A stretch of 12,103 bases of DNA from Candidatus Dadabacteria bacterium UBA2774. Lineage in GTDB: Bacteria > Desulfobacterota_D > UBA1144 > Nemesobacterales > UBA2774. The stretch covers positions 1 to 12,103 of the forward strand of contig DEIM01000187.1 of the NCBI GenBank assembly GCA_002352485.1. Reading direction: 5' to 3'. A program made the position numbers and the translations under genes. The stretch's first letter is position 1; every line of letters begins with the position of its first letter. Under the pieces are notes generated by a model. The model worked only from the letters and a program-made list of their open reading frames with translations, was not told the origin of the DNA and did no database searches. Shown piece by piece: positions 1 to 7,141 of the stretch.

Positions 1-1023
1 TTTTTAAACGGGAAAATCGACCTGGCTCAGGCTGAAGCTGTATCCGACGTTATTAACGCCCAGACTGAAGAGGGCCTAAAGCAGGCCGAGATGCAGCTGG
101 AAGGTGTCCTATCCGAGAAAATCAACACCTATAAGGATATTATGCTTGACCTACTGGCAGAAATTGAGTCTCAGGTTGACTTTCCCGAAGAAGATATTGA
201 TCCGTTAGTAAAAAAAGACATTGTATCTAGAACTGAGGGATTAATCTCTGAAATAGGAAAGCTTTTGGCAACATACGAGGAAGGCAGGATATTAAAATAC
301 GGAGTGATGACAACAATCTTAGGAAAACCCAATGTCGGGAAATCTAGCCTATTAAATAGCCTACTAATGAGGGAGAGAGCAATTGTCAGCAAACATCCGG
401 GGACAACGCGAGACTTCATAGAGGAGAGTATAGATATCAGAGGTATCCCGTTGAAGCTGATTGACACGGCAGGAATTAGAGCGGCAACGGACCATGTGGA
501 GAAAGCAGGGATTGAGCTTGCAAAGAAGAAGGCGAGTGAGGGTGAGCTGCTGATAGCGGTTATTGACGGCAGTGCGGAGCTAGATCAGGATGATATAGAG
601 GTTCTGAGCGAAATAAAAGATAAGAACGCAGTCTTAGTCATCAATAAATCAGATTTAGGACTTAACGTTAGCGACAAAGAGCTTGCGAAGTATATACAGA
701 GCGACAGACTAGCCCGAACTTCAGCAAAGAAGAATACCGGCATTGACGAGCTTAAAGATATAATACTAGATTCTCTAATAAACCGCGAGAACCACTCAAA
801 AGAGGGTGAGATTATCCTTACAGAGCTAAGACACAAAAGCGCTCTTGAAACTTCTGCTGAAAGCCTAAAGACTTTTCTGAAAACATTTCAAATCGGAGAA
901 TCCCCCGAATTTTCGGCCCTCGATCTGAGAGTTGCCCTAAATTCCCTGGGAGAGATAACCGGGGAAGTTACAACAGAGGACGTACTAGGCAGAATATTCA
1001 GCAAATTCTGCGTAGGGAAATAA
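1..1023 (+). CDS. mnmE: tRNA modification GTPase MnmE, 3' part (5' end outside window)
   Basis: MnmE works with MnmG to modify the wobble uridine (U34) of certain tRNAs. The reading frame is open from the first base, beginning FLNGKIDLAQAEAV, a conserved stretch of the helical domain, so an internal ATG at 91 is not the start; about 340 residues are present. The G domain sits inside the helical domain and shows GKPNVGKSS (G1, near 322-350), GTTRD (G2, near 400), DTAG (G3, near 463), NKSD (G4, near 643) and SAK (G5, near 721). The protein ends FCVGK, a variant of the FCIGK tail whose cysteine is characteristic of the family. No MnmG gene follows; instead there is a parS/DnaA-box region. The gene looks intact as far as it is visible. 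Confidence 0.97.
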   Translation, partial: FLNGKIDLAQAEAVSDVINAQTEEGLKQAEMQLEGVLSEKINTYKDIMLDLLAEIESQVDFPEEDIDPLVKKDIVSRTEGLISEIGKLLATYEEGRILKYGVMTTILGKPNVGKSSLLNSLLMRERAIVSKHPGTTRDFIEESIDIRGIPLKLIDTAGIRAATDHVEKAGIELAKKKASEGELLIAVIDGSAELDQDDIEVLSEIKDKNAVLVINKSDLGLNVSDKELAKYIQSDRLARTSAKKNTGIDELKDIILDSLINRENHSKEGEIILTELRHKSALETSAESLKTFLKTFQIGESPEFSALDLRVALNSLGEITGEVTTEDVLGRIFSKFCVGK

Positions 1024-1034
1024 CCCCATTCACA

Positions 1035-1050
1035 TGTTTCACGTGAAACA
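1035..1050. promoter_or_regulatory. parS: parS centromere site (ParB binding)
   Basis: TGTTTCACGTGAAACA is a perfect 16-bp palindrome. It matches the chromosomal parS consensus TGTTNCACGTGAAACA at every position. ParB loads here and spreads to segregate newly replicated origins. It lies 12 bp after the mnmE stop codon. Confidence 0.93.
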
Positions 1051-1058
1051 TCCACACC

Positions 1059-1067
1059 TGTGGATAG
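1059..1067 (-). promoter_or_regulatory. DnaA box, one mismatch
   Basis: Read on the minus strand this is CTATCCACA, one change from TTATCCACA. Together with TCCACA at 1051-1056 it forms an inverted pair (TCCACA, CC, TGTGGA) directly after parS. Confidence 0.55.
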
Positions 1068-1069
1068 AT

Positions 1070-1078
1070 TTTTCCACA
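1070..1078 (+). promoter_or_regulatory. DnaA box
   Basis: TTTTCCACA fits the relaxed consensus TTWTNCACA. It is 2 bp from the preceding box, which has the opposite orientation. Confidence 0.6.
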
Positions 1079-1156
1079 TTTATTAAGACTATGTTAAGGT
1101 GTATTTGCCAATAATTTCAGAGGGTTAGGGATTTATTATAAAATGTTTGTGATATT

Positions 1157-1165
1157 TTATCCACA
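1157..1165 (+). promoter_or_regulatory. Perfect DnaA box
   Basis: TTATCCACA matches the strict consensus. It lies within the AT-rich part of the gap, about 80 bp from the first box cluster. Confidence 0.7.
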
Positions 1166-1242
1166 ATCCTTCCACTTTTTTATTTTTTCTTTAATTACAG
1201 GGGGTTGGCATAAATGATTATATTTATGTGGAGCTAAAAGAG

Positions 1243-2055
1243 TTATATCCACCCTAATTCCTGTAATAATTCTTTCTGAATCATCGTATAAACCGGATTA
1301 TTCAAAGGAATCATTTGATTATTAATCTGTGTAATAGGAACTGATCCCATAAGAGAGTTCGTGAAAAATGCGAATTCCGAGCTTAAAAGCCCTTCTAAAG
1401 AGAACCCACCCTCTTCTATCTCAATACCGAGCTTGTCTTTTATATCAAGCAATATCTCCCTTGTGGTCCCCGGAAGAAGCCCACAATCGACAGATGGTGT
1501 GTAGAGCGTCCCTGTTTTATACCAGAATATATTACCGGCACCACCTTCGGTGATATTTCCCTTCTCGTTAAGAAATAAGACCTCATCATAACCCTTGCTC
1601 AGAGCTTCACGCCTTGCAATGATATTCTCAAGGTAATTGAAAGACTTAATTTTGAGTATAGGCGAGCTTGAATTTTTAGTAAACGAGCAGACGCCCGCTT
1701 TTATGGAATCTTTTGGCTTCGGGTATTCCATTGCAAGTATAAGCACTTGCGATCCTTGAGAACTTTCATAAAAAGGATTACTTCCTTCAGACAATACACA
1801 GAGCTTAATATATAGATCCGCTATACCCGAATCTCCTACAGCCTGATCAATTAAATCCTTTATATAGCTCTCATCAGGCATTTTCAATTGTAAAAGATCT
1901 GTCCCCTCATTTAGCCTCTTTAAATGCTTATCGAAATGTACCGGGGGTCCTGAATTGTAACGAAAGGTCTCAAAAACTCCCTCGCCGTAAAAAAGTGATC
2001 GGAGCGGGAGCTCGTTATTTACCTTCTTTCCGCTTAAATATAATTGATCTGACAC
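1243..2055 (-). CDS. pabC: Aminodeoxychorismate lyase (class IV PLP aminotransferase family)
   Basis: This enzyme would convert 4-amino-4-deoxychorismate into p-aminobenzoate and pyruvate for folate synthesis. The 270-residue protein has the class IV fold markers: FYGEGVFETFR near residues 22-32, the PLP lysine in KIKSFNYLEN (probably Lys137), and ITEGGAGNIF near 168-177 with the conserved Glu170. The start is GTG at 2055, supported by AGAGGG (2068-2063) 7 nt upstream. It lies 30 bp downstream of pabB on the same strand, so the two are probably one operon. Branched-chain or D-amino-acid aminotransferases share this fold; the call as PabC rests mainly on its pabB neighbour. Confidence 0.85.
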   Translation of the reverse strand: MSDQLYLSGKKVNNELPLRSLFYGEGVFETFRYNSGPPVHFDKHLKRLNEGTDLLQLKMPDESYIKDLIDQAVGDSGIADLYIKLCVLSEGSNPFYESSQGSQVLILAMEYPKPKDSIKAGVCSFTKNSSSPILKIKSFNYLENIIARREALSKGYDEVLFLNEKGNITEGGAGNIFWYKTGTLYTPSVDCGLLPGTTREILLDIKDKLGIEIEEGGFSLEGLLSSEFAFFTNSLMGSVPITQINNQMIPLNNPVYTMIQKELLQELGWI

Positions 2056-2085
2056 CTTTTTGCCCTCTTTGTGTGCTGAAATACC

Positions 2086-3333
2086 TTATTCTACAATTCC
2101 TAATGCTTTTTTAATAGCGTATGATTTAAGAAGCGTCTCTTCATACTCTTTCTGGGGGTCCGAATCCCACACTATGCCTCCACCTACCCAAAATGTAGCC
2201 TTGCCAGCCTTTGTTACCACAAGCCTTATCCCGACACTCAGCACGAAATCACCGTCTGGATAGAATATTCCTAGCGCCCCGCAGTAAGGCCCTCTCAGGT
2301 GCGGCTCTAGCTCGTCTATTATCTCAAGTGTCCTCTTTTTTGGCGCTCCTGTGACAGAGCCTGGTGGATACACATTCCCTACAATCTCGGCTAACCTGTT
2401 GTCTTTATTAATATTCCCTTCTATTTCTGAGACCATTTGATGAAGAGTAGAGTAACTCTCAATCTGAAACAAATTGTTTACTTTTACAGAACCGTGCTCA
2501 CATATTCGACCAAGATCGTTACGCATTAGATCGACTATCATCAGGTTTTCCGCCCTCTCCTTGTCGCTACTCACAAGCTCAGCCCGTTTTACTGTATCCT
2601 GCTCTTCGGACTGTCCTCTCCTCCGTGTTCCTTTTATTGGCCTTGTGAGGAGTTTTCTACCGCTTTTTCTGAGATATAACTCCATAGAGCCGCTAATGAT
2701 CTGGAAATCACCAAAGTCCATATAGGAACCAAATGGCACAGGTTGAGCTTCGTAGAGTCTGAGGAAATAGTCCAGGGGAGATTGATTAAACTGTGCTGTA
2801 TAACGCTGAGATAGATTTGCCTGGTAGATATCGCCCGCCTCTATATAGCGCTTTGCCCGCCTCACCATATTCTTGTAAGCTTCTTCATCCATATTTGAGA
2901 ATAACTCGCTTACCTGAGCTGTACTCTGATTAATTGTTCTTTGTTTTAAGTCACTTACGTCATATTTTAGCTGTGCGATATCACCCACTCTCTTGTCTTC
3001 TAGCTTATAAATATTTAATAGTATGTCAGGTAAGATTTCTCCGTCTTTTTTATGTTTAGGAATAAACCCGGAATCGGTATATTTTGAGTATTCGTATCCG
3101 ATATAGCCTGCTGCCGCATATCCCTGCGCTAAATAGCCCTCTAGTATATATAGCGGATCGCGTTTTGTGCTTGTAGTTTTGCCTTCTTTAACAACTGTCG
3201 TCACACCGTCCTGGAAAGAGAGAGTTGCCAGCGGGGAATCGAACAAGAGATATCTGTCCTTTTGACCAGGATCAGCCAGCCAGCCGTTTCCCGAGTCTAA
3301 AAAGATGGATGGATTGAAAGATAATTTATCCAT
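2086..3333 (-). CDS. pabB: Aminodeoxychorismate synthase component I
   Basis: PabB joins chorismate and ammonia to form 4-amino-4-deoxychorismate. The 415-residue protein belongs to the chorismate-utilising family. It carries GDIYQANLSQRY (168-178), PIKGTRRRG (232-240), DLMRNDLGRI (268-277), PPGSVTGAPKKR (323-334) and GGGIVWDSDPQKEYEE near 384-399. The lysine of PIKGT (Lys234) is the catalytic nucleophile that separates PabB from anthranilate synthase TrpE, which has alanine there. The length suits a PabB without a fused amidotransferase or lyase; the partner lyase is the next gene, but no PabA is visible. The ATG at 3333 has no clear Shine-Dalgarno sequence. Confidence 0.93.
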   Translation of the reverse strand: MDKLSFNPSIFLDSGNGWLADPGQKDRYLLFDSPLATLSFQDGVTTVVKEGKTTSTKRDPLYILEGYLAQGYAAAGYIGYEYSKYTDSGFIPKHKKDGEILPDILLNIYKLEDKRVGDIAQLKYDVSDLKQRTINQSTAQVSELFSNMDEEAYKNMVRRAKRYIEAGDIYQANLSQRYTAQFNQSPLDYFLRLYEAQPVPFGSYMDFGDFQIISGSMELYLRKSGRKLLTRPIKGTRRRGQSEEQDTVKRAELVSSDKERAENLMIVDLMRNDLGRICEHGSVKVNNLFQIESYSTLHQMVSEIEGNINKDNRLAEIVGNVYPPGSVTGAPKKRTLEIIDELEPHLRGPYCGALGIFYPDGDFVLSVGIRLVVTKAGKATFWVGGGIVWDSDPQKEYEETLLKSYAIKKALGIVE

Positions 3334-3338
3334 ATAAA

Positions 3339-3369
3339 ATTATCTTAACCCCAATACTGGTATTTACAA
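3339..3369 (-). promoter_or_regulatory. Possible weak promoter for pabB-pabC
   Basis: The minus strand has TTGTAA (3369-3364) and GATAAT (3344-3339) separated by 19 bp, longer than the usual 17. The second element is only 5 bp from the ATG, so if real the transcript would be leaderless. The pattern could be chance in AT-rich DNA. Confidence 0.25.
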
Positions 3370-3395
3370 GAACAATAGGTTGCTTGATTGAAGGG

Positions 3396-3430
3396 GATTG
3401 CCGCAGTCGCTTTGCTCCTTCGCAATGACG
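3396..3430. repeat. Palindromic intergenic repeat, GATTGC type, copy 1
   Basis: The element begins GATTGCCGCAG and ends TTCGCAATGACG, so its ends are partly complementary. The same outline recurs at 3498-3524 and 11874-11899. It resembles the short dispersed palindromes with GTCATTGCGAG ends found in many bacterial genomes. Confidence 0.7.
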
Positions 3431-3436
3431 GATAGT

Positions 3437-3467
3437 GGATTCCTGATAAAGACGTTCAGAAATGGCA
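3437..3467. repeat. Palindromic intergenic repeat, GATTCCTG type
   Basis: GGATTCCTGA and TTCAGAAATGGCA flank a short centre and are imperfectly complementary. It belongs with the element at 11828-11851 (GATTCTTGC to GCAGGAATGAC). It is placed between two GATTGC-type copies. Confidence 0.55.
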
Positions 3468-3484
3468 AGTCTCAGGCTTGGGTG

Positions 3485-3524
3485 CGTTATTGAGAGAGAT
3501 TGCCTCGCACCGCTCGCAATAACG
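3485..3524. repeat. Palindromic intergenic repeat, GATTGC type, copy 2, within an 8-bp inverted repeat
   Basis: The repeat proper runs from GATTGCCTCG at 3498 to CTCGCAATAACG at 3524. An exact inverted repeat, CGTTATTG (3485-3492) and CAATAACG (3517-3524), encloses it and could fold in RNA from either strand. It ends 9 bp from the stop codon of the upstream Fe-S gene. There is no T-run, so it is not a typical intrinsic terminator. Confidence 0.65.
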
Positions 3525-3533
3525 GCTTATTTA

Positions 3534-5528
3534 TTATTCATTGTCTTCGGCTTCGACGGATTCTCTGAGAATCATTGAGATATCTTTAATCTCGAAATCA
3601 TCTCTGCCAGCATGCTTTGCAGCGTCCTCAAACATAGTATCGCAAAAATAGCACGCCACTGCAAGAGTATCGGGGTTTTTATCCGCTATCTCTTCAAAGC
3701 GGTTCCAGTTTACCCTCGGGGCCTCTTCTTCCATCCAGATCTTTCCGCCTCCGGCGCCGCAGCAGAAGCTCCTTTCCCTTTTCCTGTCAAGCTCGACGAG
3801 CTTTAGCCCGGGTATAGCCTGAAGCACCTCGCGGGGTGCGTCAAACACCCTGTTGTAACGACCCAGATAGCATGGGTCATGGTAAGCCACTTCCTGGTTT
3901 ACCTCACCCTTTGGCGTGAGTCTTCCCTGCTTTACTAGCTCACTTAAAAGTTCTGTATGGTTAATGACCTCGAAATCGCCTCCAAACTGAGGGTATTCGT
4001 TTTTTATGGTATTAAAGCAGTGCGGACAGTTAGCTATGACCTTCTTTACATTTACTTCTTTCATACTCTCGATATTTTCCATTGCTAGCATTTGATATAG
4101 AGCTTCTTCCCCCAACCTTCTAGCGGGGTCTCCGGTACATTTTTCCTTAGGACCGAGTACCGCGAATTTTACTCCCGCTTTTTGAAGGAGAGCAATTACC
4201 GACTCTGCAATCTTCTGTCCCCTCGGGTCATAACCGCCGTAACACCCCATCCAGTATACGAAATCGAACTCACTCGCATCCTCAACGCCGTCTTCACCTA
4301 GTACATTGATACCGTCTACATTTGCAAGCCATTTAGCTCGGTCGCCCTCGTTGAATCCCCACGGGTTACCATGAGTTTGCAGGGCTTGGAGCGTTTTCAT
4401 GGCAGAACCTGTAATTCTGCCCTCTAGTGTGAGATAACGACGCATCTCCATGATTTTGCCCATCTGATCAATAAATAGGGGGCACTGCTCAACGCAGGCA
4501 TTACAGCTGGTGCATGCCCAAAGCTCGTCTTCTGTTACCCATTCGGGTCCTGGAATGATGCCGTCTCCGCTTACAGTTCCGCCGTTTAGAAGCTCTTTCC
4601 CCTCTGTCGAAGCGTAGTGTCTTATCTTTACAACTATTTCCCTTGGCGAAAGGGGTTTCTCAGTGTGCCACGCCGGGCAGTTGTCGGTACATCTGCCGCA
4701 TTCCGTGCACGTATAGGCATCTAATATGTCTTTCCATGTAAAATCCTCGAGCGTTCCTGCTCCGAAGTGGTCTATGTCATCGGGAATATCTTCAAAATCT
4801 ATAGGGTTTAAAGCTCCTCTGGGTTTTAAGTCCTGGAAGAAAACGTTAGGGATAGCGGTGAAAACATGACTGTGTTTTGAGTAAGGAAGGTAGTTCAAAA
4901 ATCCGAGTACTATAAGTACATGGAACCACCAGAAAAATTCCCCAGAGTAAGCAAGCCCCGAACCACTCATCCCGGAGTAGAAGATAGATGCAAATGCGCT
5001 AGATACCGGCATCCAGCCTGAAGTCTCTCCAGCCATAGCCAATTGAGCGCCTGAAAATCCGAATGCTGTGATCATGAGGCCGAAGATAAGCCCCAGAATA
5101 ACTACCGCGTCAAGCCCGTTCACTTCCCTTCTCTTAGAAATCGTAGTTCTGTTTATTATGCCCATAACAATTGCGACAAGTACCAGGAACTGCACTATAT
5201 CCAGTATGAATTCGTAAAAATGATGCGCGGAGCCCGGAATGAGCCTGAACCCCGGGAACACTCCCCCAACCAATAACTCTATTGTCCCGATGGTAATAAT
5301 AATGAAACCCCAGAAGATCATAAAATGCGCAATACCTGCAAATGTGTAATTCTTTACAAGTCTCTTCTGACCGAACACGTAAATGAGAACGAGCTTTATT
5401 CTCTCGGGAATATTGTCGAACCTCATCTCGTACTTACCTATGCGGAGAATCTTTATAAGATTCCAAATGTTGTAAGCGAAAAACACAAATGCCGCTACAA
5501 TCAGTATCGCCACAATAATAGGTTTCAT
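3534..5528 (-). CDS. Membrane Fe-S oxidoreductase, HdrD/DUF224 type (probable ETF:quinone oxidoreductase)
   Basis: The protein probably passes electrons between a soluble partner, most likely electron-transfer flavoprotein, and the menaquinone pool in the inner membrane. The 664 residues comprise a NarI-like membrane part (about 1-240) with several histidines that could bind haem b (AHFMIFWG, HHFYEF, WWFHVL, KHSH). Two [4Fe-4S] motifs follow, CTECGRCTDNCP (Cys274 first) and CTSCNACVEQCP (Cys339 first), then two CCG-type domains (about 425-510 and 550-635) with CTGDPARR, NCPHC, FCCGAGGG and CYFC. The first CCG domain has a single cysteine where the family consensus has two. ATG 5528 is chosen over an upstream TTG because GGAGG lies 7 nt before it and the TTG falls in the -35 box. 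HdrD, DsrK or glycolate-oxidase-like roles are alternatives; no etfAB is in view. Confidence 0.85.
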   Translation of the reverse strand: MKPIIVAILIVAAFVFFAYNIWNLIKILRIGKYEMRFDNIPERIKLVLIYVFGQKRLVKNYTFAGIAHFMIFWGFIIITIGTIELLVGGVFPGFRLIPGSAHHFYEFILDIVQFLVLVAIVMGIINRTTISKRREVNGLDAVVILGLIFGLMITAFGFSGAQLAMAGETSGWMPVSSAFASIFYSGMSGSGLAYSGEFFWWFHVLIVLGFLNYLPYSKHSHVFTAIPNVFFQDLKPRGALNPIDFEDIPDDIDHFGAGTLEDFTWKDILDAYTCTECGRCTDNCPAWHTEKPLSPREIVVKIRHYASTEGKELLNGGTVSGDGIIPGPEWVTEDELWACTSCNACVEQCPLFIDQMGKIMEMRRYLTLEGRITGSAMKTLQALQTHGNPWGFNEGDRAKWLANVDGINVLGEDGVEDASEFDFVYWMGCYGGYDPRGQKIAESVIALLQKAGVKFAVLGPKEKCTGDPARRLGEEALYQMLAMENIESMKEVNVKKVIANCPHCFNTIKNEYPQFGGDFEVINHTELLSELVKQGRLTPKGEVNQEVAYHDPCYLGRYNRVFDAPREVLQAIPGLKLVELDRKRERSFCCGAGGGKIWMEEEAPRVNWNRFEEIADKNPDTLAVACYFCDTMFEDAAKHAGRDDFEIKDISMILRESVEAEDNE

Positions 5529-5535
5529 GTTAATG

Positions 5536-5540
5536 CCTCC
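5536..5540 (-). promoter_or_regulatory. Ribosome binding site fixing the Fe-S oxidoreductase start
   Basis: GGAGG on the minus strand stands 7 nt before ATG 5528. This favours that start over the longer in-frame reading. Confidence 0.8.
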
Positions 5541-5592
5541 ATTGTGTAAGCCGTGCCAGTCTGTGGGGGTTAGTCTTCCGGACGCCCATACT

Positions 5593-5621
5593 ATCTTAAA
5601 AAAAAGAGCAAACTTAGTCAA
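5593..5621 (-). promoter_or_regulatory. Sigma70-type promoter of the Fe-S oxidoreductase
   Basis: On the minus strand TTGACT (5621-5616) and TAAGAT (5598-5593) are separated by 17 bp. Transcription would begin near 5585, giving a leader of about 57 nt before ATG 5528. Confidence 0.65.
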
Positions 5622-5736
5622 GCTAAATCGTCCAGATAACAGTATTTTACCGGATATTTAGCAAAGGAGCTAACAGTAGCGGGTTATACGGAATAAGTAA
5701 ATATATGAGAAAAAACCACTAGGGATCCAAAAACAA

Positions 5737-6924
5737 TTAATTCATTGCGACATATATGGATTTTACAGTAGACTCTTTATTTACTATGGTATCACCGAAC
5801 TTACGCGCTTCTTCTTTTGTTCCGAAATGACCCACTCTTACCCTGTACCATGTGCCCTTGCCGGGTATATCGGTCTTTTGAACGTATGCAGGATAGCTCT
5901 TTGACTTGAGCGTAGTCTCCATCTCCTTTGCGAAGCGCGCTTGTGGAAATGAGGCAATCTGCACGGTATAGCCCCCTTCTTTAGTAGATGCGGTACTAAT
6001 GTTGCTAGCGATATTAGCATCAGCATAAACAGGAGAGTTGGCTGTTTTTGATTTAGCACTTACTGTAGGCTTAGAGATAATCTTGGGCTTCTGAGGAGAA
6101 ACTTTTTTCCGGGTTGTGTTGGTAACTACTGTTGCGCTCTCAAGCGTCTCAACGTATACAAAAGAGCTGGTTTTCTTTTTTGTCTTATTGCTATTGCTTG
6201 TTTTTGTAGCAGTTTGAATCGGCTTCTTATCGAACCTTTCGGCGACCATGGAATCAATATTCCTTTTTACTTTTTGATTCCTTAGGTTGTCGTAGTGTAT
6301 ATAGACTTTTTCTACGTAATTTATGGTCTCGGGATATGGAGGGATCTTGTAGCCGTACTTAATAACAGCGTTTTCTCCGGCGTTATAGCCTGCCAGAGCG
6401 AGAGTGAGCCTGTGGTTGAACATGAGCATGAGTTGACTTAAGTACCTGACTCCGCCCTCGATGTTTTCTTGTGCGTCAAACGCGTCTTTAACACCGTTTT
6501 TCTTGGCTGTTCCGGGCATTAGCTGCATCATACCCATGGCGCCCTTGGATGAGACCGCATGGGGGTTAAAATTAGACTCTACTTTTATTATTGCTTTTAT
6601 GAGCAGTGGGTCTATACCGTACCAGTTGGCAGTACTCTCAATATGCCGATCGTAAACCCTGGAGTACTTATAGTTACCGTTTTTCTTAATTTTATTTACT
6701 TTTGGGGCTGTTTTAAGGACTCCCCACGGGCTGTCGACACTCTTATAGTCTTTAGACTTAGGTTTTATATTGGTGTAGTAAAATGTGCCGTCTGCTGTTT
6801 TTGTATAGTAATAGGAATTGGCAAGCGTCTCTTTTGTAAGCGAAACTATACAGAGAAGCAGAAACGCAACTATGCCAAGCATAGATATCGAAAGTTTATT
6901 TTTTATTCTCCATCCTCTTTTCAT
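5737..6924 (-). CDS. Secreted lytic transglycosylase with SLT and SPOR domains
   Basis: The enzyme should cleave peptidoglycan glycan strands in the periplasm, releasing 1,6-anhydro ends. The 395 residues begin with a basic, hydrophobic signal peptide (about 1-35, cleavage probably after TLA). A short YYYTK..GTFYYTN segment like a DUF4124 start comes next. The SLT domain (about 90-210) has the catalytic Glu116 in IKVESNFNP, then GAMGMMQLMPGTA, AGYNAGENAV and ETINYVEKV. A long Lys/Ser/Thr-rich linker leads to a C-terminal SPOR domain (about 317-395), which binds denuded septal glycan. The start is ATG 6924, because AAAGGAG lies 7 nt upstream; the TTG at 6930 is too close to it. A c-di-GMP-I riboswitch lies in the leader. 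Confidence 0.93.
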   Translation of the reverse strand: MKRGWRIKNKLSISMLGIVAFLLLCIVSLTKETLANSYYYTKTADGTFYYTNIKPKSKDYKSVDSPWGVLKTAPKVNKIKKNGNYKYSRVYDRHIESTANWYGIDPLLIKAIIKVESNFNPHAVSSKGAMGMMQLMPGTAKKNGVKDAFDAQENIEGGVRYLSQLMLMFNHRLTLALAGYNAGENAVIKYGYKIPPYPETINYVEKVYIHYDNLRNQKVKRNIDSMVAERFDKKPIQTATKTSNSNKTKKKTSSFVYVETLESATVVTNTTRKKVSPQKPKIISKPTVSAKSKTANSPVYADANIASNISTASTKEGGYTVQIASFPQARFAKEMETTLKSKSYPAYVQKTDIPGKGTWYRVRVGHFGTKEEARKFGDTIVNKESTVKSIYVAMN

Positions 6925-6928
6925 GTCC

Positions 6929-6960
6929 AAGCTCCTTTAAAAGCTTTTGACCGAAAAGCT
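6929..6960 (-). promoter_or_regulatory. Likely riboswitch expression platform: two competing hairpins at the ribosome binding site
   Basis: In the RNA, AGCTTTT (6960-6954) can pair with AAAAGCT (6948-6942) around a 5-nt loop, leaving the Shine-Dalgarno AAAGGAG (6938-6932) free. Alternatively AAGCT (6946-6942) can pair with AGCTT (6933-6929), which encloses and partly pairs the Shine-Dalgarno. The two cannot form together. Translational control is inferred from these pairings; the weak T-run makes intrinsic termination less likely. Confidence 0.4.
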
Positions 6961-7020
6961 GCGCAGACGTGCCTCTTAAATTATTATGAAGAGCGGAATA
7001 TAATAGAGACCCATCCTCCA

Positions 7021-7110
7021 TCTCTTCGGCAACCCTGCCGCCCTAGGCTCCATCTAGCCCTTAGGCCGTCGGCTTTGCGTCCTATCCTTTCGGATAGTTT
7101 GCCTTTTCGG
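7021..7110 (-). ncRNA. c-di-GMP-I (GEMM) riboswitch aptamer
   Basis: Read on the minus strand, the segment follows the GEMM-I consensus closely. It has GGCAAAC, a stem TATCC/GGATA capped by a GAAA tetraloop, ACGCAAAGCC, CGGCCTAA with a matching TAGG receptor side, and a GGGTTGCCGA 3' end. The bases equivalent to the Vibrio Vc2 ligand contacts are kept: G20 (at 7102), A47 (at 7075) and C92 (at 7029). G20 rather than A20 points to c-di-GMP rather than 3',3'-cGAMP. It sits between a sigma70-type promoter and the lytic transglycosylase start. Confidence 0.95.
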
Positions 7111-7141
7111 TTATATCACAAATTCATCCTCTTATGCTCAA

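Larger units (their letters stand above)
1024..1242. other. oriC: Candidate replication origin (oriC) region with parS
   Basis: This 219-bp gap between convergent mnmE and pabC contains a perfect parS palindrome, three good DnaA boxes (1059-1067, 1070-1078, 1157-1165), one weak box touching parS, and an AT-rich stretch from about 1079 to 1242. GATTTATTATAAA at 1130-1142 resembles the 13-mer unwinding repeats of E. coli oriC. In many bacteria mnmE, mnmG, parA and parB cluster close to the origin. The combination is seen directly; origin function is inferred. Against it, both flanking genes point into the region, and no dnaA, dnaN, mnmG or parAB is visible in the window. Confidence 0.6.

Noticed and set aside
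1051..1073. Intrinsic terminator for mnmE (TCCAC/GTGGA stem followed by T5)
   Set aside because: The 5-bp stem is weak, and the same bases are better explained as an inverted pair of DnaA-type sites; some termination cannot be excluded.
3396..3524. Possible short CRISPR array
   Set aside because: The elements are imperfect, palindromic, of two kinds and unevenly spaced, with no cas genes.
5529..5621. A 31-residue N-terminal extension of the Fe-S oxidoreductase starting at TTG 5621
   Set aside because: The TTG is part of the -35 box of a good promoter, and a strong GGAGG favours ATG 5528.
6842..6850. Lipoprotein signal at Leu-Leu-Leu-Cys of the lytic transglycosylase
   Set aside because: The residue before the cysteine is Leu, not Gly, Ala or Ser, and a signal peptidase I site after TLA fits better.
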